Below are positions 1-6,234 of a stretch of DNA of 64,000 nucleotides, one piece after another (position 1 is the first letter of the stretch; every line of letters begins with the position of its first letter). The translations under genes were made by a program, and so were the position numbers. The notes beneath the pieces were generated by a model. That model had not been told where the DNA came from, made no database searches, and saw only the letters and a program-made list of their open reading frames with translations. The stretch lies in contig JAEYRN010000100.1 in NCBI GenBank assembly GCA_023435565.1, forward strand, positions 1 through 64,000, written 5' to 3'. Origin of the DNA: Bacillota bacterium (GTDB taxonomy: Bacteria > Bacillota > UBA4882 > UBA8346).

Positions 1-72
1 AACAATGAGCAACATGCAATCGTGTTCTTTGTTTCTGACTCATTGATAATATCATCCTTCCATTTTACACCA

Positions 73-124
73 GTGACATTTTCACTGAATAAATTTAAGG
101 TGACATTATCACAGAATAAACACA
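73..124. repeat. Tandem direct repeat, possible insertion-sequence end
   Basis: Two near-identical units of about 21 bp, GTGACATT-n-TCAC-n-GAATAAA, start at 73 and 101, a 28-bp period. Each unit contains the small palindrome GTGA-n-TCAC. Repeats of this look occur at the termini of some IS21-type elements in Clostridia, and the outer end would then be near 124 with the element lying to the left. No transposase is visible in the few bases available, so the insertion-sequence reading is a guess from memory. The units could instead be binding sites upstream of the veg promoters. Confidence 0.4.
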
Positions 125-140
125 AAATTTATTAAAAGCA

Positions 141-169
141 TTGACAAATCCAATTGTTACGGTTATAAT
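141..169 (+). promoter_or_regulatory. Upstream promoter for veg
   Basis: A perfect sigma-A promoter: TTGACA at 141-146, a 17-bp spacer and TATAAT at 164-169. It lies upstream of a second promoter for the same gene. Confidence 0.75.
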
Positions 170-176
170 ATTTGGC

Positions 177-205
177 TTGACATTATTAGACAAGCATGGT
201 ATACT
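177..205 (+). promoter_or_regulatory. Proximal promoter for veg
   Basis: TTGACA at 177-182, a 17-bp spacer and TATACT at 200-205, about 30 bp before the veg start. With the promoter at 141 this makes a tandem pair, which suggests strong or layered expression. Confidence 0.75.
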
Positions 206-237
206 TGATTGCGAAGTGTTGAAAGAAGGTGAAGCCA

Positions 238-513
238 GTGGGTGAGGTTGGGATTTTAGACCGGATTCGCGAAGATTTGGATGAATTCGTAGGGAAACCG
301 ATTCGCATAAAAGCCAACCGTGGAAGAAAGAGAATTTTTGAAGTCGAAGGCATCCTAGAACAGACTTACCCAAAAGTTTTTGTGGTTTGCTTTAAGGAAA
401 GACAAGTTGAAAGAAGAATATCTTACAGTTATGCAGATCTTCTAACCCAAGCGGTAGAACTTACAGTTGGAAATAACAGAATTGGATTGTCAGACGGTGT
501 TGTTGCCGGCTGA
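238..513 (+). CDS. veg: Veg-family protein
   Basis: A small protein of about 91 residues related to Bacillus subtilis Veg, a conserved Firmicute protein linked to biofilm gene control. Recognisable family features are the KPIRIKANRGRKR segment, the middle EGILEQTYPKVFVV and the near-identical SYSYADLLTQAVELT near the C-terminus. A GTG at 229 would lie directly on the ribosome-binding site AGAAGG. The GTG at 238 sits about 7 bases after it and is preferred. Two tandem sigma-A promoters lie upstream and a strong terminator follows, so the gene is monocistronic. The family assignment is secure; the function in this organism is inferred from the family only. Confidence 0.88.
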   Translation: MGEVGILDRIREDLDEFVGKPIRIKANRGRKRIFEVEGILEQTYPKVFVVCFKERQVERRISYSYADLLTQAVELTVGNNRIGLSDGVVAG

Positions 514-516
514 ATC

Positions 517-548
517 AAAACCCGTCATGAAAATGGCGGGTTTTTTTT
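517..548 (+). terminator. Intrinsic terminator after veg
   Basis: A 12-bp stem (517-528 with 533-544, one G-U pair) around a GAAA loop, followed by a run of eight T. It separates veg from the convergent splB. Confidence 0.9.
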
Positions 549-554
549 AATTAT

Positions 555-1577
555 TTAAGTAAAATATTCAATCTGGGCTGTAGGGAAAAAGCGTCCCAAT
601 AATTTTAAAATGGTCTCTTTTAATCTTTGATATTCTTGTTCGGGATAAATGTATTTAACCAGTCCATATTTACCGTACTTTTTACGGCGGGATTCTTCAT
701 TTAAATCAAGTTTAGTATTGGGAAAGTGATCCATAATCACTTTTTTAGCGCTTTTAGTAAAACGATGAGTAATTAACTCAAAGCTTAAATCAGGAGGATG
801 GGGTTGTAAGGTATGGGATAATTCTTTAAAAAGCCCACAATAATCTGTTTCGTAGTTTTGGTATATAAATAAAGGGGCGATAATGAATCCAAGCGGATAT
901 CCGGCAAGTGCAATTTGTTTAGCGGCATGTATCCTATCCTCAAAGTCAGCGGTATTATGCTCGAATTTTTGAATAATAGGACCGGTATTCAAACTAAACC
1001 TAAACTTAGTATGCCGGTTATGATTTAATTTTAACAATGGTTCAACTGAAGCGAATTTAGTTACAACTCGTAAACGGGCATATTCAATTCCTCCAAAGAA
1101 TTCAATGGCTTTACTTAGGGAACCTGTAATGTGCTCAACAGCTAAAGGATCAGATGTGCTTGCCGCTTCAAAAGTAGTTATGGAAGGAGAATTTTTAGCT
1201 GAGGTTTCCTTGATCTTTTGAAAGATCTCATCCAGATTAACATAGACACGTACATAAGGTTTCCGGCCGAGATGGGTTTGAAGATAGCAATATTGACACC
1301 CACCCGGGCAACTGGTGCCTAAAGAAAACTCGAAATCAGCTGAGGGTTTACAGGTATCAAAGCCCAGGTCCTTTTTAACCCCAACAACCAAAGTTTTTTT
1401 ACTCTCAATATAACTTTGCTGGGGGGTTGCGCCTGGGATCCCGGTAACTCTATTATGTGAGCCGATAATTTTCACTGGTATTTTTGCTTCAATCATTTGA
1501 GTATATATCTTTTGCCCTAGAGGGTAATTAAGGGAATTTTCTTCGAAAAAGGCTCTCTTTGGTTTGAATGTTTGCAT
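555..1577 (-). CDS. splB: Spore photoproduct lyase
   Basis: A radical SAM enzyme of 340 residues that reverses the thymine dimer (spore photoproduct) formed by UV in spore DNA. The radical SAM cluster motif reads CPGGCQYC (C-x3-C-x2-C), followed by YLQTHLGRKPYVRVYVN, which is typical of the SplB family. Length matches the family. The gene converges on veg and has no partner such as splA nearby. Its presence implies a spore-former. Confidence 0.93.
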   Translation of the reverse strand: MQTFKPKRAFFEENSLNYPLGQKIYTQMIEAKIPVKIIGSHNRVTGIPGATPQQSYIESKKTLVVGVKKDLGFDTCKPSADFEFSLGTSCPGGCQYCYLQTHLGRKPYVRVYVNLDEIFQKIKETSAKNSPSITTFEAASTSDPLAVEHITGSLSKAIEFFGGIEYARLRVVTKFASVEPLLKLNHNRHTKFRFSLNTGPIIQKFEHNTADFEDRIHAAKQIALAGYPLGFIIAPLFIYQNYETDYCGLFKELSHTLQPHPPDLSFELITHRFTKSAKKVIMDHFPNTKLDLNEESRRKKYGKYGLVKYIYPEQEYQRLKETILKLLGRFFPTAQIEYFT

Positions 1578-1690
1578 AAATTTACCCTGCCCGTCTAATA
1601 GTTTTGTTTGGTAGAATTAAATAAAGAAGGCAAGAAACCATTATATTATTACAAAATTCAAGCGGCATGTGGTTTCTTTCCTCGCGTTTA

Positions 1691-1719
1691 TTGCAGGACT
1701 ATTTATCAGACTGTATAAT
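1691..1719 (+). promoter_or_regulatory. Promoter for murB
   Basis: TTGCAG at 1691-1696, a 17-bp spacer and TATAAT at 1714-1719, giving a leader of about 90 bases before murB. An inverted repeat AAGAAACCA / TGGTTTCTT (about 1633-1641 and 1671-1679) lies between this promoter and the divergent splB. Confidence 0.6.
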
Positions 1720-1818
1720 AGTTAAAATTATAATCTCCTGATTGGTGCAGTTATATCCGAATGTTTTAGAATAACAAAAGATAGAATAGAAAGATAAAGC
1801 ATAAGTGGAGGCTGTTCA

Positions 1819-2730
1819 ATGAATTATTGGCAAGAAAAAGCCTGTGTAGAATTGAAGGGTATAAAGTTTAACTTAAATAAATCGATGGCAGAATTAACTA
1901 CATTCAAAATCGGTGGCCCGATTGACCTTTTAGTTGAGCCGAATAATACGATGGAATTGGAACAAGTACTGGATTTTTGTCTAACTAATAATTTACCTTG
2001 GTTGATTATAGGTTCCGGGTCCAATTTGTTAGTCCGGGATGGTGGGATTAGAGGGGTTGGTATTAAATTAAGTGGAGAGTTTACCGACTGGGAGATAAAC
2101 GGCACGATGGTCAGTGCCGGGGCTGCAGTATCATTGTCAAAATTGGCAAAGGAAGCCGCTGAACAAGGGTTGTCAGGTTTGGAATTTGCTTGTGGAATTC
2201 CGGGGACAGTGGGCGGTGGTGTTTATATGAATGCCGGAGCTTATAATGGCGAAATATCACAAGTAGTCACTAGAGTTCAAGCTGTCCTAACAGAAAGAGG
2301 AGTATTTTGGTTTGATAAGCCTGATTTAGACTTGGGTTATCGTTTTAGCCGTTTTCAAACCGATGTTAATGCGGTTATTACAAGAGCTGAATTTTCTTTA
2401 AAAAGGGATTCGTCCGAACTAACTCTTTCCAAAGTAAAAGAATTAACCTGCTTGCGTGAGAGCAAACAACCTTTAGAGACACCAAGCGCTGGTAGTGTGT
2501 TCCGTCGTCCGGAAGGGTTTTATGTTGGGCCGCTGATTGAGGGGGCTGGTTTAAAAGGTTTTAAAATCGGAGGTGCGCAAGTATCTACAAAGCATGCCGG
2601 ATTTATTGTAAATATTGGAGGTGCAACTGCTCGCGATGTATTCGCTTTAATCGCCCATATTCAGAAAGTGATTAAGGAAAAGGATGGAGTTGATTTAATT
2701 CCTGAAATCAAAGTGGTTGGTGAACCATGA
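1819..2730 (+). CDS. murB: UDP-N-acetylenolpyruvoylglucosamine reductase
   Basis: MurB, 303 residues, the FAD- and NADPH-dependent second step of peptidoglycan precursor synthesis in the cytoplasm. Visible signatures are TTFKIGG near the start, the FAD-binding IGSGSNLLVRDGGIRG, the ACGIPGTVGGGVYMNAGA segment, and SAGSVFRRP carrying the catalytic serine. The C-terminal PEIKVVGE supplies the conserved glutamate. The length and the GSVFRRP region indicate the shorter type II enzyme. The ATG is preceded by GTGGAGG. A secreted beta-propeller gene follows 75 bp downstream in the same direction. Confidence 0.96.
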   Translation: MNYWQEKACVELKGIKFNLNKSMAELTTFKIGGPIDLLVEPNNTMELEQVLDFCLTNNLPWLIIGSGSNLLVRDGGIRGVGIKLSGEFTDWEINGTMVSAGAAVSLSKLAKEAAEQGLSGLEFACGIPGTVGGGVYMNAGAYNGEISQVVTRVQAVLTERGVFWFDKPDLDLGYRFSRFQTDVNAVITRAEFSLKRDSSELTLSKVKELTCLRESKQPLETPSAGSVFRRPEGFYVGPLIEGAGLKGFKIGGAQVSTKHAGFIVNIGGATARDVFALIAHIQKVIKEKDGVDLIPEIKVVGEP

Positions 2731-2805
2731 TTTCCAAAAATTATCAGTCATATTAACCAGGAAATGTTTTCGGAACGCCGAATGAAGATATAGAGGGATT
2801 AGGAT

Positions 2806-3828
2806 ATGCCAAAAAAGTTCATAATACAATTTCTTTTGATAATAACTGGAATTTTACCAGGATGGATTCTTGCAGAAGCGCCGGGGACGGTTTTTTTTGT
2901 CCCGACATATGCTCCTGATCTGGCCGGGACTGAAACCAGGTTATTACCGGAAAGTTATGATGTTTGGGCGGGGGATTGGTCTCCTGATGGAAAATCCCTG
3001 GTCTTTGCTGGAAAACAGCAAGGTAAAGACGCAACTAAAATGAAGATTTGGTTTTGGGATTTGGACCCCAATAAGAAACCAATTCAATTAACCGGTACCG
3101 ATGAACTGATGGATTACTCGCCGCGCTGGTCACCGGACGGAACAAAAATTGCCATTACCAGACGTAATTTCGGTAAATTGAATTCGACCCATTCGGCTAT
3201 ATGGGTGAAAGAAATTTCCGGAGGAGCCGGGCGGCAACTCACTCAAGGGCCGGAAGATCGAGATTCTTTTTGGTCTCCGGATGGAACTCAGTTGACTTTT
3301 AGCCGGGGGCAAGGTCCTTACCATTCTCAATTATTAACAGTCAATTTTGAGGATGGTAAAACAGAAATTGTTGCGGGTGATGAAGGGGAATTAATTTATT
3401 CGCCATGGTGGGGTAAGGACGGAAAAATCTATTATACTAAACTTTGCCCGAAGTCAAAGAATGTAACTATTTCCGGTCAAACATATCAAGTGATGGACTT
3501 TGGTAAAGGGGAAATCTGGTCTTATAGTCCGATTACCAAAATTAATGAGCCGATAATTGTTGATGAATATGATAACAGGTCCCCTGCGCTTTCTCCGGAT
3601 AGTAAAAAGCTGGCTTTTATATCGAACCGGATTCCGGTTAAAGAAGGAAATGGAAGATATGACCGGGGCAGCTTATATATTAAGGATTTAGTTTCCGGTA
3701 AAATCTTATATGTAACAAATAAAGTAGGATTAGTAGGCGGTTTTTTAAGTTGGAGCCCGGATGGTAAAAAAATAGCATTCTTCACATTTCGAAGTATAAG
3801 GCCGGCAATTTGGGTTATTAATCTTTAA
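2806..3828 (+). CDS. Secreted TolB-like beta-propeller protein
   Basis: 340 residues beginning with a signal peptide (hydrophobic stretch up to ILAEA). The rest is built from WD40-like PD40 repeats, seen as repeated SPDG cores: DWSPDGKSLVFAGK, RWSPDGTKIAITRR, FWSPDGTQLTFSRG and SWSPDGKKIAFFTF. Such six-bladed propellers usually act as extracytoplasmic protein-interaction scaffolds. It lies behind murB and may share its transcript. Two ABC permeases at about 36-40 kb carry the same kind of repeats. No enzymatic motif is seen, and the true partner is unknown. Confidence 0.75.
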   Translation: MPKKFIIQFLLIITGILPGWILAEAPGTVFFVPTYAPDLAGTETRLLPESYDVWAGDWSPDGKSLVFAGKQQGKDATKMKIWFWDLDPNKKPIQLTGTDELMDYSPRWSPDGTKIAITRRNFGKLNSTHSAIWVKEISGGAGRQLTQGPEDRDSFWSPDGTQLTFSRGQGPYHSQLLTVNFEDGKTEIVAGDEGELIYSPWWGKDGKIYYTKLCPKSKNVTISGQTYQVMDFGKGEIWSYSPITKINEPIIVDEYDNRSPALSPDSKKLAFISNRIPVKEGNGRYDRGSLYIKDLVSGKILYVTNKVGLVGGFLSWSPDGKKIAFFTFRSIRPAIWVINL

Positions 3829-4026
3829 AGAAGAAAAATTTTATTACTAACTTTTAGAGGGAATCTAAAAAATAGCGATTGAATAAAGAAACCAAGAAAA
3901 TTTTAAAAAAAGTAAATTAATTTGATTCACATTATATAATTTAGCATTTAATTTAACACAAAGAATAGTATGATATTAAATATACGTTTCCCATTATTTG
4001 CTTCTTTAAGTTATTATTATAACTAC
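3829..4026. other. AT-rich spacer without recognisable gene
   Basis: Very AT-rich sequence between the propeller gene and the promoter at 4027. No open frame, strong hairpin or terminator stands out. The rest of the gap up to 4197 is promoter and riboswitch. Confidence 0.5.
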
Positions 4027-4055
4027 TTGACATTTTATGCTTTTTAAAATAAAAT
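4027..4055 (+). promoter_or_regulatory. Promoter of the class II riboswitch transcript
   Basis: TTGACA at 4027-4032, a 17-bp spacer and TAAAAT at 4050-4055. The expected transcript start near 4062 places the riboswitch aptamer at the very 5' end of the RNA. Confidence 0.7.
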
Positions 4056-4071
4056 AAAGATAACAAATTTA

Positions 4072-4166
4072 TAATGAAACAATGAAGTTGGGTTTGTATT
4101 TGGTCACTTGAACCTAATGGAGTTAGTAGTGAAACCGGCGTTTAATTTACGTCGGTTTTTGTTTTT
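4072..4166 (+). promoter_or_regulatory. Cyclic-di-GMP class II riboswitch with terminator
   Basis: The segment from GAAACAATGA (4076) through GGGTTT, GGTCACTTGA, GAGTTAGTAGTG and AAACC (4136) matches, in order and spacing, the conserved core of the c-di-GMP-II aptamer as remembered from the Clostridium acetobutylicum representative. GGGTTT and AAACC can form the family's pseudoknot. It runs directly into a terminator: ACCGGCG at 4134-4140 pairs with CGTCGGT at 4150-4156, followed by a T-rich tract to 4166. The first bases of the terminator stem are shared with the pseudoknot strand. Ligand binding should therefore disfavour termination and switch the downstream gene on; this direction is inference. 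Confidence 0.88.
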
Positions 4167-4197
4167 AAATAGAAATAGTTTTAGGAGGTTTTTAATT

Positions 4198-4677
4198 ATG
4201 AAAAAAGCAATTTGGAGTTTAGCCATTATTTTAGTTTTGAGCGTTGGTAGTCTTGGGCTAGCGGCGGATTCCCATACCGTAACCGTTACGATAAACTCTT
4301 TTGCCCGTGTTTCAGTAACCGGATCAGCTTCTGTAACAATTTATGAGAATGATTTTGTAGATGGATACGCAAATAAAGATTTAAACAGTACGGTTCAAAT
4401 TGCCGTTAGAACCAACAAGAATAACGGGTGTAAGGTTTATGCCTCGGCTTCAAATGATTTTTCAGCTACATTCCCGGTGAGCAAACTAAAAGCCAGAGTG
4501 GATACTAATGGCTCTACGTTCTTGCCGTTAGCAACCACCCCAGTTGAACTGGTTAATTTCTCCGGCAAACAAAATGACAACTATTCGGTTTTATTTAAGT
4601 TGGAAGAATTGCCTGAAACCGAAGAAGCCGGAAATTACAATACTACTATTACATATACCGCAGTAGTTAATTCATAA
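4198..4677 (+). CDS. Secreted pilin-like protein under c-di-GMP control
   Basis: The start is the ATG at 4198, nine bases after AGGAGG; an earlier in-frame ATG lies inside the riboswitch. The product is 159 residues with a clear signal peptide (MKKAIWSLAIILVLSV, cut near GLAADS). The mature part is beta-rich with few charged patches, and ends in NYNTTITYTAVVNS, a final strand like that of fimbrial subunits or spore-coat-U-type proteins. A gene for a PapD-like chaperone begins 17 bp downstream, which supports a polymerised surface-subunit role. I do not recognise a specific family. A secreted matrix or adhesin subunit is the main alternative. Expression is expected to follow c-di-GMP through the riboswitch just upstream. 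Confidence 0.65.
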   Translation: MKKAIWSLAIILVLSVGSLGLAADSHTVTVTINSFARVSVTGSASVTIYENDFVDGYANKDLNSTVQIAVRTNKNNGCKVYASASNDFSATFPVSKLKARVDTNGSTFLPLATTPVELVNFSGKQNDNYSVLFKLEELPETEEAGNYNTTITYTAVVNS

Positions 4678-4694
4678 GAAAAGGGACCAGTATT

Positions 4695-5501
4695 TTGACA
4701 AATAATAAAGCTTTCCGGGTATATATATTAATATTGTTTGTCAGTTTTATAACCCCGGTTTTAGCCTTAGATCTTGGTATTAGCCCGCCCGATATTAATT
4801 TAAAAATTAATCGCGGGGAGCAATACCAAGGGGAGCTTTATTTATTCGGTTCTGAAAAAGATTCAATTCAGATTAAAATATATCCGATGGATTGGTCTTT
4901 ATCAACTTCAGGTAATTATCAGTTTCTACCCATGGGGACTGTAAAACGTTCAGCTTCCTCATGGATTTCTTTTTCTCCAAAAACTTTAAACCTTCCACCT
5001 AAGCGTGGGCAAAAAATTGAATATACTATTAAAGTTCCCAATGATGCTTCTGGTAGCTATTGGGCGGCTTTAATGGCTGAAACCAATCCGACTTTAGGCG
5101 GCGAACCAGGTCAGGTTCAAGTGATGATGGCTGGAAGAGTCGCTTATATTATAAGAATCGATATCAACGGATCCTCCGCTGGAGTAGGAAAGGTTGAAAG
5201 GCTTAAATTAAATTGGGACCAGGAAGATAATAAGTTGGATGCTTCATTGAGAATCAAAAACAGTGGGATTTCCATGTTACGATTCAAGGGTAAGTTGGAA
5301 CTGAAAGATAACCAGGGTAAGGCAATTGGAACAATCCCATTTCGCGAAGGATATATCTTACCTGATTATACACGTGAGTTTGACCTAGCAGACCATAAAT
5401 TAAATCTAAAATCAGGATTTTATATTGGTTTGGCTATTGCTGACTTTGGCGAACGAAACTTAAAAGCTGTTCAGGCAAGTTTGGAAATAAAAAGTAAATA
5501 A
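4695..5501 (+). CDS. PapD-like periplasmic chaperone
   Basis: 268 residues starting at a TTG preceded by AAGGGA, with a signal peptide ending near PVLALDLG. The N-terminal half resembles the PapD-like immunoglobulin domain of pilus chaperones: an early ISPPDINLKINRG strand, then the SASSWISFSPKTLNLPPKRGQ segment and YTIKVPNDASGSYWAALMAE. The C-terminal half is a second beta domain. Chaperones of this kind donate a strand to secreted subunits in the periplasm before outer-membrane assembly. It lies 17 bp behind the riboswitch-controlled subunit gene, so both should respond to c-di-GMP. A true periplasm implies an outer membrane. The remote family assignment is by pattern only. Confidence 0.6.
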   Translation: MTNNKAFRVYILILFVSFITPVLALDLGISPPDINLKINRGEQYQGELYLFGSEKDSIQIKIYPMDWSLSTSGNYQFLPMGTVKRSASSWISFSPKTLNLPPKRGQKIEYTIKVPNDASGSYWAALMAETNPTLGGEPGQVQVMMAGRVAYIIRIDINGSSAGVGKVERLKLNWDQEDNKLDASLRIKNSGISMLRFKGKLELKDNQGKAIGTIPFREGYILPDYTREFDLADHKLNLKSGFYIGLAIADFGERNLKAVQASLEIKSK

Positions 5502-5504
5502 TTG

Positions 5505-5533
5505 TTGTCAAAATTTTAACATAATGTTATAAT
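5505..5533 (+). promoter_or_regulatory. Promoter of the class I riboswitch transcript
   Basis: TTGTCA at 5505-5510, a 17-bp spacer and TATAAT at 5528-5533. It starts just after the chaperone stop codon, so the next gene has its own transcript. Confidence 0.7.
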
Positions 5534-5559
5534 TAATTTGAAAAGGCACAACTTAATTC

Positions 5560-5694
5560 GAAATGGCAAATCCGATGAAAATCGGAGACGCAAAGTCACG
5601 GATCTAAAGCGAAAGCTATGATGGCCGGGCCGCCGAAAATGGGTTGTTTTATTTTTGGCAGCCCCCGCTCAAAGGTGTGAGGGGTATGTTTTTT
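5560..5694 (+). promoter_or_regulatory. Cyclic-di-GMP class I (GEMM) riboswitch
   Basis: The aptamer core is clear. GGCAAA is followed by a perfect P2 hairpin TCCGAT-GAAA-ATCGGA, the signature GACGCAAAG, then a P3 arm with TCTAA and TATGA (tetraloop-receptor-like), and ATGGCCGGGCCGCC closing P1. The P1 3' strand GGGCCGCC (5627-5634) can alternatively pair, 7 of 8 positions, with GGCAGCCC (5657-5664). Further on, CCC-G-CTCA (5664-5671) pairs with TGAGGGG (5678-5684). This last hairpin buries the ribosome-binding site and is followed by six T at 5689-5694. P1 formation on ligand binding should free this hairpin, so an off-switch is predicted; that logic is inference. Confidence 0.9.
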
Positions 5695-6108
5695 ACAAGA
5701 AGAATTTATTGGATAACGGTTTTAATCGTTGTTATATTAAGCATCAATTTTTCGGCTGTTTGGGCTAGGACATCCCATGAAGTATCAATTCGGGTTGCGG
5801 AGATCGGCAGGTTTCATGTGGAAAACCAAGCGGTAATTACCAACGGTTATGACGTAATCCAAACCGTCGATGTAGTTATTTTGAGTAATTCCGATCGGAA
5901 GTGGCGTTTTGTAGCAACCCAATATGATATTTCTTCCGAAATGGAATGGTCTATCGATAATCGGGTTTGGAATAATTTTGGAACAGGCGACACAATACTT
6001 TTATCAGGGGCAAAATCAAACTGGCGAAACTTTCGATTTTATATTAAAGTTAAAGGTGTTTGCCAAGAATCAATTAGCCTTGGATATCAATTATTGTTTA
6101 ATGAATAA
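5686..6108 (+). CDS. Secreted pilin-like protein under GEMM riboswitch
   Basis: About 140 residues from the ATG at 5686. An earlier in-frame ATG at 5644 lies inside the riboswitch expression platform and has no ribosome-binding site. A membrane-spanning signal sequence (YWITVLIVVILSINFSAVWA) is followed by a beta-rich domain beginning RTSHEVSIRVAEIGRFHVEN and ending LGYQLLFNE. The overall plan resembles the subunit at 4198, and it sits in the same locus as the chaperone-like and barrel genes. The function is unknown; a minor or alternative fibre subunit is the simplest idea. The ribosome-binding site is part of the riboswitch hairpin. Confidence 0.6.
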   Translation: MFFTRRIYWITVLIVVILSINFSAVWARTSHEVSIRVAEIGRFHVENQAVITNGYDVIQTVDVVILSNSDRKWRFVATQYDISSEMEWSIDNRVWNNFGTGDTILLSGAKSNWRNFRFYIKVKGVCQESISLGYQLLFNE

Positions 6109-6131
6109 GGACGCTCCCTTCCTCCTTATTG

Positions 6132-6157
6132 ACCCTCATACTAACGAGGGTTTTTTT
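6132..6157 (+). terminator. Intrinsic terminator after the class I riboswitch gene
   Basis: ACCCTC at 6132-6137 pairs with GAGGGT at 6146-6151, followed by a T run. It separates this transcript from the convergent barrel gene. Confidence 0.85.
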
Positions 6158-6234
6158 ATTTATCAAGATACCGGTACTTGTCGAGGATTTCAACCCATTT
6201 TCAAGAGGGTTCTTTACTTAACTAAGATGGTACG

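Noticed and set aside
95..373. Minus-strand frame over the veg promoters
   Set aside because: It is antisense to two consensus promoters and to the conserved veg gene.
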